A stretch of DNA of 29,760 bases from Clostridiales bacterium UBA5446 (GCA_002427465.1 DIRC01000021.1:1-29760), one strand, 5' to 3'; shown: positions 15,804 through 24,492, counted from the stretch's first letter. A program made the numbers and translations. The notes: generated by a model from the letters alone, not told the origin.

Positions 15804-16616
15804 GTGAAGAAAATCCTGTCTTCATTTTTGATTATCCTGCTTACAATTGTGTTCATCATGCTGGTCAGCTCGCGATACGCGGAGAGGGCGGAATGGGAAT
15901 TGCCGCCCCCGGAAGGCGCCTATCCAGCGGGTTATGCGCAGACGGTCGTCCCGAGTCCCGATAACAATATCTCCAACATCGCCCTGGCTGAAGTGACGCC
16001 TACGCCTATTCCTACGCCAAGGCCCACTGTTTATAAGCCGGATATAGACATTTCATCCTGGGAATACGCGCTGGTGAACGCAGAAAATTCCATTGGGAGC
16101 TACGCGCCGAATGTGGAAGCGATTGGAAACACATCCCAGTACTTTGACACCCGCGCTATCGGAGCGCTGGAGGACTTTCTGCAGGCCGCGCGGGACGCGG
16201 GATTTGCACCATATGTCAACGCGGCGTATCGGCCGTATTCGGCCCAGGAATACATTTTTAACGGAAAAGCCAGCCAGATCAGCTGGGGCGGCGCGTATAC
16301 ATATGAGGATGCTGTGGAAATGGCAAAAACCATTGTCGCCTATCCCGGCACCAGCGAGCATCAGCTCGGGCTGAGCTGCGATATCACGGATAAGTATTAC
16401 AGCACGATGGACGCTGACCAGATGGATCGGCAGCTGCTTGACTGGCTGAGAGATCATTGTGCGGAATACGGCTTTATTCTACGTTATCCTGCGGGCAAGG
16501 AGAGCATAACAGGTTGGAACGAACCATGGCACTTCCGGTATGTGGGGGCGGAGGCCGCGCAGTTCATCATGGAAAACAACCTGTGCCTTGAAGAATTTCT
16601 GGCGCTTTACGATTGA
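15804..16616 (+). CDS. VanY/DacB-like D-alanyl-D-alanine carboxypeptidase, membrane-anchored (peptidase M15B)
   Basis: This zinc D,D-carboxypeptidase trims the terminal D-Ala of peptidoglycan stem peptides. Taken from the GTG at 15804 (GGGAGGTGG upstream), it has 270 residues. An N-terminal signal anchor (ILSSFLIILLTIVFIMLVSS) is followed by a Pro/Thr linker (TPTPIPTPRPT) and the M15 domain with both metal motifs: TSEHQLGLSCDI (SxHxxGxxxD) and NEPWHFRYV (ExPWHxRY). The frame is open upstream to 15714, but that would read through the promoter. No VanR/S or ligase genes are near, so a vancomycin-resistance role is not indicated; wall or spore-cortex metabolism is more likely given sigK next door. 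Confidence 0.9.
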   Translation: MKKILSSFLIILLTIVFIMLVSSRYAERAEWELPPPEGAYPAGYAQTVVPSPDNNISNIALAEVTPTPIPTPRPTVYKPDIDISSWEYALVNAENSIGSYAPNVEAIGNTSQYFDTRAIGALEDFLQAARDAGFAPYVNAAYRPYSAQEYIFNGKASQISWGGAYTYEDAVEMAKTIVAYPGTSEHQLGLSCDITDKYYSTMDADQMDRQLLDWLRDHCAEYGFILRYPAGKESITGWNEPWHFRYVGAEAAQFIMENNLCLEEFLALYD

Positions 16617-16623
16617 TACTTTT

Positions 16624-16668
16624 CGGGCATGGTGGGCGGGCTTTTTTGTGGCGCCGCCACCATGCCCG
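16624..16668 (+). terminator. Large inverted repeat after the carboxypeptidase gene
   Basis: A 12-bp perfect stem (CGGGCATGGTGG at 16624-16635 with CCACCATGCCCG at 16657-16668) encloses a loop that contains TTTTTT. No T tract follows the second arm. Its place 8 bases after the stop suggests a terminator or a 3' stabilising hairpin. Confidence 0.5.
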
Positions 16669-16684
16669 CGCCGGTAAAAAAAGC

Positions 16685-16713
16685 TTGCAATCAGGTCAAA
16701 AGCGTGGTATTAT
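16685..16713 (+). promoter_or_regulatory. Probable promoter of the rimP-nusA-infB operon
   Basis: TTGCAA (16685-16690) and TATTAT (16708-16713) are 17 bp apart, with an overlapping TATACT at 16711-16716. Transcription would begin near 16720, some 20 bases before the leader terminator hairpin. Confidence 0.5.
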
Positions 16714-16739
16714 ACTAGCATAGGTGCAGAGTTAGTAGC

Positions 16740-16766
16740 AGAGTGGGTCAGCCCACTCTTTTTCTT
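16740..16766 (+). terminator. Leader intrinsic terminator (attenuator) upstream of rimP-nusA
   Basis: AGAGTGGG (16740-16747) and CCCACTCT (16752-16759) form a perfect 8-bp stem with a TCAG loop, followed by TTTTTCTT. It lies after the operon promoter and before rimP, so it must be read through for the operon to be expressed. In B. subtilis the nusA operon is reported to be autoregulated by NusA-dependent termination in its leader, and this hairpin is in the equivalent place. No competing antiterminator fold is obvious. Confidence 0.8.
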
Positions 16767-16807
16767 GGCAAAAACCTGCATGTTAGAAAATGGTAAAGGA
16801 CTTGCGG

Positions 16808-17263
16808 ATGAGTAAAATTACCGATATCGTTACGGCCCTTGCCCGGCCGGTGGCTGAGGCCTGCGGCTGTGAAATTTGGGATGTCGAATATGTGAAGGAA
16901 AGCGGCGGCTGGTATCTTCGGATATATTTGGATAAGGCCGGCGGAGTTTCCATTGAGGACTGCGAGGCCGTTTCCCGTGCATTGGATCCCGTGCTGGATG
17001 ATGCGGATCCGATCCCGGGAAGCTATATTTTTGAGGTTTCTTCCGCAGGCGCGGAAAGGGAACTGAAGCGGCCGTCGGATTTTGAACGATTTTTTGGTAA
17101 AACCATCGAGGTCAGGCATTATCAGCCGATAGAAGGGGCAAAGTCACATGTTGGCAAGCTAATTGGCTATGATAATGGTGCAGTTATTATTGAAATTGAT
17201 AAAAAAACCGCGCGATATGACAAAGCTCAGGTTGCGCAGGTGCGGCTTCGCACGACAATATAA
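16808..17263 (+). CDS. rimP: RimP, 30S ribosome maturation factor
   Basis: RimP binds the 30S subunit during late assembly. The 151-residue product shows the family pattern CGCEIWDVEYVKESGGWYLRIYLD in the N-terminal alpha/beta domain and YIFEVSSAGAERELKRPSDF before the C-terminal SH3-like domain. The start at 16808 is preferred over the in-frame ATG at 16790 because AAAGGA lies 7 bases before it and none precedes the other. It is the first gene of the operon that continues with nusA 14 bases later. Confidence 0.93.
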   Translation: MSKITDIVTALARPVAEACGCEIWDVEYVKESGGWYLRIYLDKAGGVSIEDCEAVSRALDPVLDDADPIPGSYIFEVSSAGAERELKRPSDFERFFGKTIEVRHYQPIEGAKSHVGKLIGYDNGAVIIEIDKKTARYDKAQVAQVRLRTTI

Positions 17264-17277
17264 GGGGAGAACTGAAA

Positions 17278-18330
17278 ATGAACGCAGATTTTTTCAGCGC
17301 GGTAGAAGACATAGAAAAAGAAAAGGGGATTCCCCGCGCCTATATGTATGAAAAGATCGAGCAGGCCATGCTTGCCGCCTTCCGCAAAGATCATCCGGAA
17401 TATGGCGAAAATGTCCAGGTGATTCTGGACGAGGATAAAAAACGAATTGACATGATGGTCAATAAAACGGTTGTTGACGAGGTGACCGATCCGACTGTGG
17501 AGATCGAGGTTGAAGCAGCCAAAAGGATTATTAAGCGCGCCGCCGCCGGAGACGAGATCGCCATCCCTGTTGAGACGAAGAAATTCGGGCGGATAGCGGC
17601 GCAGGCCGCCAAGCAGGTGATCATTCAGGGAATCCGCGAAGCGGAGCGCGGCATCATATTCGACGAATTTACGTCCAAGGAGCATGAAATCTTAACCGGT
17701 GTTGTGTCAAGGGTTGAACCCCGCACCGGTGGAGTTTCTATAAAAATCAGCTCGAATTCGGAGTTTACCGAGGCTATGCTGGCTCCGGGCGAGCGAATTA
17801 AGGGCGAGGTACTCACCGAGGGGGACAGAATCAAGGTATACGTTGTGGAAGTCAGAAAATCCACCAGAGGCCCCCAGGTGCTCATATCCCGGACACATCC
17901 CGGTATTGTCAGGCGGATGTTTGAACTGGAAGTACCGGAAATATTTAACGGGACGGTGGAGATTAAGTCCATTGCGCGCGAGGCCGGGAGCAGAACGAAG
18001 ATTGCGGTGTGGAGCAATGAGCCGGATGTGGACCCGATCGGCGCGTGCGTAGGCCCCCGCGGCGGGCGCGTGGCCAGCATCGTCAATGAGCTTAACGGCG
18101 AGAAGATTGATATCGTCAAATACAGCGAATGCCCGGAGGAGTATATCGCGGCTGCTTTGGCCCCGGCCGAGGTTTTGAGCGTAACTCTGCTGGATGAAGG
18201 CAGGAGCTGCCGTGTGATCGTACCGGACAGTCAGTTGTCGCTTGCAATAGGCAAGGAAGGGCAGAACGCCCGGCTTGCCGCCAAGCTTACGGGTTATAAA
18301 ATCGACATTAAACCGGGCTCGGAGGCCTGA
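17278..18330 (+). CDS. nusA: NusA, transcription termination/antitermination factor
   Basis: NusA binds RNA polymerase and nascent RNA and modulates pausing and termination. The 350-residue protein has the N-terminal RNAP-binding domain (to about 125), an S1 domain (from about 135, ILTGVVSRVEPRTGGVSIKI), KH1 (GPRGGRVASIVNELNGEKID, about 258-275) and KH2 (AIGKEGQNARLAAKLTGYKI, about 320-340). It stops after KH2 without the acidic repeats of proteobacterial NusA, the usual Gram-positive form. AGGGGAG precedes the ATG. It may act on the hairpin in its own operon leader. Confidence 0.96.
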   Translation: MNADFFSAVEDIEKEKGIPRAYMYEKIEQAMLAAFRKDHPEYGENVQVILDEDKKRIDMMVNKTVVDEVTDPTVEIEVEAAKRIIKRAAAGDEIAIPVETKKFGRIAAQAAKQVIIQGIREAERGIIFDEFTSKEHEILTGVVSRVEPRTGGVSIKISSNSEFTEAMLAPGERIKGEVLTEGDRIKVYVVEVRKSTRGPQVLISRTHPGIVRRMFELEVPEIFNGTVEIKSIAREAGSRTKIAVWSNEPDVDPIGACVGPRGGRVASIVNELNGEKIDIVKYSECPEEYIAAALAPAEVLSVTLLDEGRSCRVIVPDSQLSLAIGKEGQNARLAAKLTGYKIDIKPGSEA

Positions 18331-18379
18331 ATCCCCCATTTTTATCATTTGCTGCTAAAGCGGGAGGCGGTGGGTCTGT

Positions 18380-18652
18380 ATGCCTAAGAAAATACCGATG
18401 CGGCAATGCCTCGGCTGCCACGAAATGAAGCCGAAAACGGGGCTGATCCGCATTGTGCGTTCTCCGCAGGGCGAAATCCTGCTGGATCGCAGGGGCAAGA
18501 TTCAGGGCAGGGGCGCTTATGTCTGCGCGGATGCCGCCTGCATAAAAAGGGCAATAAAGACCCGGGCGCTGGAAAGAGCCCTTGGGACGAAAATACCCGA
18601 TGAACTCATCGATAAGCTTACAGCGGAATTGGAGGACAAATCCTACGGATAA
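18380..18652 (+). CDS. rnpM: RnpM (YlxR), RNA-binding RNase P modulator
   Basis: This 90-residue protein of the YlxR family has the signature MRQCLGCHEMK (C10, C13) and GRGAYVC (43-49). YlxR of Gram-positive bacteria binds RNA and has been renamed RnpM for its effect on RNase P. GGGAGGCGG precedes the ATG. The gene sits in its conserved place between nusA and ylxQ. Its 3' end is overlapped by the reading frame of ylxQ. Confidence 0.9.
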   Translation: MPKKIPMRQCLGCHEMKPKTGLIRIVRSPQGEILLDRRGKIQGRGAYVCADAACIKRAIKTRALERALGTKIPDELIDKLTAELEDKSYG

Positions 18653-19058
18653 AGCGATCAATTATTTAGGAATAATGCGCAAGGCCGGAAGGGTGGAAAT
18701 AGGGGAAATAAACACCGGCGCGGCTGTTAAAAGGGGAAGGGCAAAGCTCCTTCTTCTGGCCGCCGACGCCTCGGATAATGCGAAAAAACGTGCGGAAGGC
18801 TTTTTAACCGGCCGCAGGGCGCTGCTTGTGCCTCTGCCATACACGAAGGACGAATTATCCGAGTATCTTGGCAGCGGCGCGTGCAGTATGGCCGCTGTGA
18901 CGGACATGGGGCTTGCTGATGCTTTTATCTCAGCCATGGCCGAGGCAGACCCCGCGCGATACGGTGAAACGGCGCTTGAGGTCAAAAGACGTAAAGAAAA
19001 AGCAGCAAGACGCAAGGCCGACAGGCCGAAAAGCAAACCGGGGAGGAACAAGGCATGA
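18600..19058 (+). CDS. ylxQ: YlxQ, L7Ae/L30e-family RNA-binding protein; start codon uncertain
   Basis: This L7Ae-like protein, probably K-turn RNA-binding, is encoded between rnpM and infB as in most Firmicutes. The conserved part begins TDKAINYLGIMRKAG and continues RAKLLLLAADASDNAKKR. A basic tail (VKRRKEKAARRKADRPKSKP) extends the C-terminus. No ATG, GTG or TTG lies where the family normally starts. GGAGG (18631-18635) is followed at normal distance by ACG (18645) in frame. The nearest ordinary start upstream is the ATG at 18600, which adds 15 residues coded inside rnpM; another ATG lies at 18582. The next one downstream (18675) would cut into the conserved fold. The stop overlaps infB as ATGA. 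Confidence 0.85.
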   Translation: MNSSISLQRNWRTNPTDKAINYLGIMRKAGRVEIGEINTGAAVKRGRAKLLLLAADASDNAKKRAEGFLTGRRALLVPLPYTKDELSEYLGSGACSMAAVTDMGLADAFISAMAEADPARYGETALEVKRRKEKAARRKADRPKSKPGRNKA

Positions 19059-21433
19059 GTAGTTTTATTAAATACAGAGTTCATGAGGTTGCAAAGGATT
19101 TTGGCACAACCTCAAAGGAGATAACGGAAATCCTGACCAAATATGCTTCCGCTCCAAAGAACCATATGCAGGTTCTTGAAGATTCGGAGCTTTCGATTAT
19201 CTTTGAGCATCTGACCCAGAATAATCAATGCGAGAAGATGGAGGATCTTGTCCGGATTCCGTCGGCGCCCGCCTCTGAGGTCAAGGAAGAGCCGACCCAA
19301 GGGCGGGAAAATGCGCCGGCTCCCGGCGGAAGGCAGCAGCAACAGCCGCAGCCGCCGAAAAAAAGGCCGGCGGGTCAGGCTCAGCCGCCGCAGCAGCAGC
19401 CGGCAAAGCCGAAGGAGCAGAAACCGCATGTTCCGCGCCAGGTGCCTGAAAAGCGCGTTATTGATACCCGCGGCGGCGGAAACGTCAACCTTGGTAAATA
19501 TGACGAGCGGTTCGATACCCTGGCCGTGGAAAGCGCCAATACTCTCAAGCAGAGCAGGGACAAATTCCCCAGTAAGCAGAAGCAGCGCCAGCAGCGCCAG
19601 CAGCAGGCCGCGGCCAGCGCCAAGCGCCGCGCCGAGGAACGCGACCGCATACAGAAGCTCCAGTTTGAGATTGCCAAAAAGCAGCAGCTTAAGGTGCAGA
19701 TACCCGACACCATAGGCGTAGGCGAGCTGGCCTTACGGATGAAAAAGACCGGAGCTGAGGTAGTGCGCGCCCTGGTTAAAAATGGCGTAATGGCTTCGCT
19801 TTCGGACATCATAGACTATGACACCGCCGCCCTTGTGGCCATGGAGTTAGGATGCAAGGTTGAGCGCGAGGTCATTGTTACCGTGGAAGAAAGGCTCATC
19901 GACGACCGTGAGGATTCGCCGGAGGAGCTGGTTTCCCGCGCGCCTGTTGTCGTGGTCATGGGCCATGTCGACCATGGCAAAACGAGCCTGCTGGACAGAA
20001 TCAGACGCGCCGATGTCGCCGCGGGAGAAGCCGGCGGTATTACGCAGCATATTGGCGCGTATACCGTTATGATCAATGGCAGCCAGGTAACCTTCCTGGA
20101 TACGCCGGGACACGAGGCTTTCACTTCCATGCGTGCCAGGGGCGCCATGGTCACGGACATCGCGATTCTCGTTGTGGCGGCTAACGACGGCATCATGCCC
20201 CAGACGGTGGAGTCCATTAACCATGCCAAGGCTGCGGGGATCCCCATTGTTGTCGCCATCAATAAGATGGATGTTCCGGGCGCAAACCCCGAGCGCATCA
20301 AACAGCAGCTTACGGAGCATGAGTTGGTCAGCGAAGAATGGGGCGGCGATACGATTATATGCCCGATTTCCGCAAAGACTGGAGAAGGGGTACCGGCGCT
20401 TCTGGAGAATCTGGTTGTGCTGGCCGAGGTTCTTGAACTGAAGGCAAACCCGAACCGCGCCGCCAGGGGAACGGTTATTGAGGCAAGGCTTGACAAAGGC
20501 CGTGGCCCGATCATGACCGTGCTTGTTCAGAACGGCACACTGCGCCAGGGGGATATTATTATAGCCGGCACAACAGTCGGTCACGTGCGCACCATGACGA
20601 ACGATAAGGGTGAGGGTGTTACCGAGGCCGGCCCGTCTGTCCCGGTTGAAATCTCTGGCCTGAACGAGGTGCCCGGGGCGGGAGACACCTTCAATGCCGT
20701 GGACGACGAGCGCATGGCAAGGACGCTGGTGGAGGAACGCAAGCAGCAGGAAAAGGACAAAGCCATCGGTGTGACCAAGAAGGTTACGCTGGAAGATTTG
20801 TTCGCACGCATCCAGCAGGGCGAAATTAAGGATTTCAACATCATTGTTAAAGCTGACGTCCAGGGCAGCGCCGAAGCCGTCAAAACGTCTTTGCTGAAGC
20901 TCTCGAACGATGAAGTCCGGGTTCGGGTCATCCATTCCGGCGTCGGCGCAATTACGGAGTCCGACGTTATGCTGGCCGCTACAAGCGGCGCGCTGATCAT
21001 TGGTTTCAATGTCAGGCCGGATACTGCTGCCCGGGACAACGCCGCCAGAGCAAATGTTGAAATTCGCATGTATCGGGTCATCTATGACTGCATAAACGAA
21101 ATTGAAGCTGCCATGAAGGGTCTTCTGGCGCCGAAATATCAGGAGCATGTTATCGGCCATGCCGAGGTCCGTCAGATCTATAAGGTTTCGAAGGTTGGAA
21201 CCGTCTGCGGCGGCTACGTTCTCGATGGAAAGATTGTCCGCGCCTGCAAGGTGCGGTTAGTGCGCGACGGGATCGTCGTGTTTGAGGGCGAGCTTGCCTC
21301 CCTGCGCCGTTTCAAGGATGATGTTAAGGAAGTTACGGCGGGATATGAATGCGGTATCCAGTTGGAAAAATACAACGATGAGCGTGAGGGCGACATTATC
21401 GAAGCCTACGTCATGCGTCAGATAGAAGGGTAG
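19055..21433 (+). CDS. infB: Translation initiation factor IF-2
   Basis: IF-2 is the GTPase that brings initiator tRNA to the 30S subunit and promotes subunit joining. The 792-residue protein has an N-terminal IF2-N domain (KYRVHEVAKDFGTTSKEITE). A disordered Pro/Gln-rich linker (about 75-200, with many CAG-type codons) follows, then a second IF2-N domain. The G domain shows G1 GHVDHGKT (303-310), G3 DTPGHEAF (349 on) and G4 NKMD (403-406). The C-terminal domains end in IEAYVMRQIEG. It starts in an ATGA overlap with ylxQ. Only the linker is variable. Confidence 0.97.
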   Translation: MSSFIKYRVHEVAKDFGTTSKEITEILTKYASAPKNHMQVLEDSELSIIFEHLTQNNQCEKMEDLVRIPSAPASEVKEEPTQGRENAPAPGGRQQQQPQPPKKRPAGQAQPPQQQPAKPKEQKPHVPRQVPEKRVIDTRGGGNVNLGKYDERFDTLAVESANTLKQSRDKFPSKQKQRQQRQQQAAASAKRRAEERDRIQKLQFEIAKKQQLKVQIPDTIGVGELALRMKKTGAEVVRALVKNGVMASLSDIIDYDTAALVAMELGCKVEREVIVTVEERLIDDREDSPEELVSRAPVVVVMGHVDHGKTSLLDRIRRADVAAGEAGGITQHIGAYTVMINGSQVTFLDTPGHEAFTSMRARGAMVTDIAILVVAANDGIMPQTVESINHAKAAGIPIVVAINKMDVPGANPERIKQQLTEHELVSEEWGGDTIICPISAKTGEGVPALLENLVVLAEVLELKANPNRAARGTVIEARLDKGRGPIMTVLVQNGTLRQGDIIIAGTTVGHVRTMTNDKGEGVTEAGPSVPVEISGLNEVPGAGDTFNAVDDERMARTLVEERKQQEKDKAIGVTKKVTLEDLFARIQQGEIKDFNIIVKADVQGSAEAVKTSLLKLSNDEVRVRVIHSGVGAITESDVMLAATSGALIIGFNVRPDTAARDNAARANVEIRMYRVIYDCINEIEAAMKGLLAPKYQEHVIGHAEVRQIYKVSKVGTVCGGYVLDGKIVRACKVRLVRDGIVVFEGELASLRRFKDDVKEVTAGYECGIQLEKYNDEREGDIIEAYVMRQIEG

Positions 21434-21436
21434 CCT

Positions 21437-21808
21437 ATGGCTTCAAACAGGCTTGGAAGAACAAATGACGATATACAGCGCGTCCTGTCCGAGCTGCTTC
21501 GGCGGATTAAGGATCCGCGCGTCCATCAGGGGATGCTGAGCGTTACCCGGGTGGAAACCACAGGGGATCTGCGCTATGCAAAGGTCTGGCTTTCCATACT
21601 TGGCGACGTGGATGAAAAGCAGTTTAAAAAGGGGCTTAAATCCTCCGCAGGATGGCTGAGGCATGAACTGGGTCAGGTGCTGGATCTGCGCTATACGCCG
21701 GAATTGATTTTTGAGCTTGACCGCTCCATGGAATACGGTGCCCATATCAGCAAGCTTCTGAGCGATCTGGAAGTCACCGGCAAATCGGAGGAAGAAAATG
21801 ACGATTAA
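21437..21808 (+). CDS. rbfA: RbfA, ribosome-binding factor A
   Basis: This is a cold-shock-type factor that binds the 30S subunit near helix 1 of 16S rRNA during maturation. The 123-residue KH-type protein shows NDDIQRVLSELLRRIKDPRV, the strand pair TRVETTGDLRYAKVWLSILG, and RHELGQVLDLRYTPELIFEL. It begins 3 bases after infB and overlaps nrnA by 11 bases, so the operon is tightly coupled. Confidence 0.95.
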   Translation: MASNRLGRTNDDIQRVLSELLRRIKDPRVHQGMLSVTRVETTGDLRYAKVWLSILGDVDEKQFKKGLKSSAGWLRHELGQVLDLRYTPELIFELDRSMEYGAHISKLLSDLEVTGKSEEENDD

Positions 21809-22739
21809 CGCCTGCGCCTCCTGGCTTGCAAAATACGATCAGTATTTAATCATCAGCCACAAGCGGCCGGATGGGGACACGCTATGCAGCGGCGCGGCTC
21901 TGTGTTCCGCCCTTCGCAGAACCGGGAAAACGGCCTATTGCTTTGATAACCCGGAGACGACGGAAAACTATCAGGAATTCGTCGAGCCATATCTTGCGCC
22001 TTCCGGCTATGCCCATGACTTTGCGATAACTGTCGATATTGCAGATAAGAGTCTTTTTCCGGAGGGGATCGACTACCCCATAGACCTCGCCATTGACCAT
22101 CATCCGTCAAACGATCGGTGCGCCGGTGCGCTTTGTCTGGATGCGGGGAAATCCTCCTGCGGCGAGCTGGTGTTTGAGATCATCAAGGTGCTTTGCGGCA
22201 GCGTTTCCGCGGAGGAAGCGGATCTTCTCTACATTGCCGTCAGCACCGACACCGGCTGTTTCCAGTATATGAACACCAATGCCATGACCTTCAGGGCGGC
22301 TGCGGAGCTTCTGGATCTGGGGGCTGACAACAGAAGGATGAACACGCTTTTTTTCCGAAGTGTAACCAGAGCCAGATTAGCTCTGGAGGGCATGATTTTT
22401 GCCGGTCTTCGCTTTTATAAGCACGATTTAATTGTGGCGTCCATCGTCACGCTGGAGATGATGGCGCTCGCCGGCACCACGGAAAACGACTGTGAAGATT
22501 TGGCGGGTATTCCGGGAAAGACGGCGGGCGTACTGCTGTCCATCATGATCAGGCAGCTTGAAATAGACTCATGCAAGATCTCATTAAGATCAAGATCCAT
22601 GATTAACTGCACGGAGATTTGCGCCGTATTCGGCGGCGGCGGCCACGCCATGGCCGCCGGCTGCACGATAGACCAGGAGCCTGAAAAAGCACTGGCGATG
22701 ATACTCGAGGCGGTAGATGAAAGATGGCCGGAAATCTGA
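21798..22739 (+). CDS. nrnA: NrnA-type DHH phosphoesterase (nanoRNase / pAp phosphatase)
   Basis: A DHH/DHHA1 family phosphodiesterase that degrades very short RNAs and, in related enzymes, pAp or cyclic dinucleotide products. The 313-residue protein has the metal ligands in order: H21xxxD25xD27 (HKRPDGD), D80 (ITVDIAD), and D100-H101-H102 (AIDHHPSND). The C-terminal substrate motif is FGGGGHAMAAG. The DHH-type gene between rbfA and truB is a common Clostridia arrangement. The exact substrate cannot be read from the sequence. It overlaps truB by 16 bases. Confidence 0.9.
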   Translation: MTINACASWLAKYDQYLIISHKRPDGDTLCSGAALCSALRRTGKTAYCFDNPETTENYQEFVEPYLAPSGYAHDFAITVDIADKSLFPEGIDYPIDLAIDHHPSNDRCAGALCLDAGKSSCGELVFEIIKVLCGSVSAEEADLLYIAVSTDTGCFQYMNTNAMTFRAAAELLDLGADNRRMNTLFFRSVTRARLALEGMIFAGLRFYKHDLIVASIVTLEMMALAGTTENDCEDLAGIPGKTAGVLLSIMIRQLEIDSCKISLRSRSMINCTEICAVFGGGGHAMAAGCTIDQEPEKALAMILEAVDERWPEI

Positions 22740-23593
22740 CCGGAATTCTTCTGGTGGACAAGCCCCAGGGCTTTACGAGCCATGATGTGGTGGCAAAGCT
22801 CCGGCGGCTGACGGGGGAAAGGCGAATCGGCCACTCCGGTACTCTGGACCCCATGGCGACGGGGCTTTTGGTGGTATTTATCGGCCGGGCAACACGGGCG
22901 GTTCCATTTGCCGAGGCCGACGATAAAAAGTACCTTGCGGCGCTTCGCCTGGGGGTTACGACAGATACGCAGGATATTACCGGAGCCGTCCTAAACGAAA
23001 GCGGAAAAACGGCAACTCTGGACGAGTTGAATGTGATCCTTCCCCGATTTCGCGGGGAGCTTATGCAGATACCGCCCATGTACTCGGCCATCAAGATTAA
23101 CGGCCGGAAGCTCTATGATATTGCCCGGCGCGGGCAGGTCGTCGAAAGGCAGCCGAGAAAGGTGATAATCTCGCGCCTGGAGGTGACTGGAGAACGGGCC
23201 GGCGATTTTTTGCTGGACATTACTTGCTCGAAGGGGACATATATTCGCACACTCTGCAGTGACATCGGGGAGGCGCTGGGGTGCGGCGGTTGCCTGTCAT
23301 TCCTGCGCAGAACAGGGGCCGGCAGATTCTCCATAGCGGATGCGCACACGTTATCCCAGGTGGAGCAAGCCGGAGTTGACGCGTTTTTACTGCCTGTCGA
23401 TACGGTTTTCAGCGAATATCCCCGGATTAAAGCAGATAAAAACGCGGAAAAGTGTGCGCGGGTAGGCGCACCTTTTTCGGCGCAAGTGGCGGACGGCGAT
23501 TATCGGGTTTATTCAGAAAAAGGCGAATTTCTCATGCTTGCCCGCGGGCAGGATGGGAAAATACAGACCATAAAGAGCTTTTTCGAGGTATAA
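22724..23593 (+). CDS. truB: TruB, tRNA pseudouridine-55 synthase
   Basis: TruB makes pseudouridine 55 in the T-loop of tRNAs. The 289-residue protein has GILLVDKPQGFTSHDVV at the N-terminus and the catalytic Asp42 in HSGTLDPMATGLLV. Further conserved parts are PPMYSAIKINGRKLYDIARR and CSKGTYIRTLCSDIG. It overlaps nrnA upstream; ribF starts five bases downstream. Confidence 0.95.
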   Translation: MAGNLTGILLVDKPQGFTSHDVVAKLRRLTGERRIGHSGTLDPMATGLLVVFIGRATRAVPFAEADDKKYLAALRLGVTTDTQDITGAVLNESGKTATLDELNVILPRFRGELMQIPPMYSAIKINGRKLYDIARRGQVVERQPRKVIISRLEVTGERAGDFLLDITCSKGTYIRTLCSDIGEALGCGGCLSFLRRTGAGRFSIADAHTLSQVEQAGVDAFLLPVDTVFSEYPRIKADKNAEKCARVGAPFSAQVADGDYRVYSEKGEFLMLARGQDGKIQTIKSFFEV

Positions 23594-23598
23594 GGGGT

Positions 23599-24492
23599 AT
23601 GTCTAGACGTAAAAGAGCAATTGCGCTCGGATTTTTCGACGGCGTGCATATAGGGCACGCTGAACTGCTGAAAATGACCAAGTACCGCGCCGGTGAGACC
23701 GGAGCAGTGCCGACGGTGCTGACCTTCGATGCGCACCCGGACAATTTTGTCAAAGGTGTGGAGGTCCCGCTTATCACGTCCCCGGAGAGCCGGGTGGATA
23801 TTATCAGACGGTATTTTGGCATTGAGAGCGTGGTGTTCATTCATTTCAGCCGGGCGGTGATGCAGATGCCTTGGCGCGATTTTCTCGATGCCCTTCTAAG
23901 GGAGCTGGACGCAACCCATTTTGTGGTTGGTCACGATTTCTGCTTTGGCTGGAAGGGCGAGGGTACCACGGAAAGGCTTAAGGAATACTGCCGGGAGAAG
24001 GGGATCGGCTGCGACGTGATTCCCGAAGTTCGGCTGGATGGCGTGACCGTAAGCTCAACTATTATAAGGTCCCTGCTGCTGGAAGGTGACATTATCCGGG
24101 CCAACCGGCTTCTGGGTCATCCCCACAGCCTGATTGACACCGTGGGGCATGGCTATCGGCTGGGGGTCAAACTCGGCACGCCGACGATCAACATGCAGTT
24201 TTCTCAAGGAGTGCTTGTGCCGCGGCATGGCGTCTATGTCACAAAGGTGTTTCTGGAAAACGGCGAGGAGCACATCGCGGTGACGAACATCGGGGTCAGG
24301 CCCACGGTGAGGCAAGAAGAAAAGGTCTCGGTGGAAAGCTATATTCTGGATTTCAGCGGAAATCTCTATGAATACCGGGTGAGGGTTGATTTCCACGCAT
24401 TTCTGAGACCGGAGAAGAAATTTGCCGATATTTCCGAGCTGAAGGCTCAGATCGCAGAAGACGCGCAGGCAGCAAGAGCGTTTTTCTCATAA
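23599..24492 (+). CDS. ribF: RibF, bifunctional riboflavin kinase / FAD synthetase
   Basis: RibF makes FMN and FAD from riboflavin. The 297-residue protein has the nucleotidyltransferase domain with FFDGVHIGH (HxGH at 17-20), VLTFDAHPDNF and VSSTIIRSLLLEGDI. The C-terminal kinase domain shows KLGTPTINMQF, HGVYVTKV and ESYILDFSGNLYE. The frame is open from 23452, inside truB, but the ATG at 23599 gives the family N-terminus and has AAGGGG just upstream. It ends the operon; the terminator arm overlaps its stop codon. Confidence 0.95.
   Translation: MSRRKRAIALGFFDGVHIGHAELLKMTKYRAGETGAVPTVLTFDAHPDNFVKGVEVPLITSPESRVDIIRRYFGIESVVFIHFSRAVMQMPWRDFLDALLRELDATHFVVGHDFCFGWKGEGTTERLKEYCREKGIGCDVIPEVRLDGVTVSSTIIRSLLLEGDIIRANRLLGHPHSLIDTVGHGYRLGVKLGTPTINMQFSQGVLVPRHGVYVTKVFLENGEEHIAVTNIGVRPTVRQEEKVSVESYILDFSGNLYEYRVRVDFHAFLRPEKKFADISELKAQIAEDAQAARAFFS

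Noticed and set aside
19320..19640. CAG/CCG-rich stretch in infB considered as a tandem repeat or frameshift zone.
   Set aside because: Gln/Pro-rich linkers of this kind are normal in IF-2 and the frame is open throughout.
19847..21160. A 437-codon frame on the - strand.
   Set aside because: It lies wholly antisense to the infB G domain, which has all GTPase motifs; the frame has no recognisable protein features.
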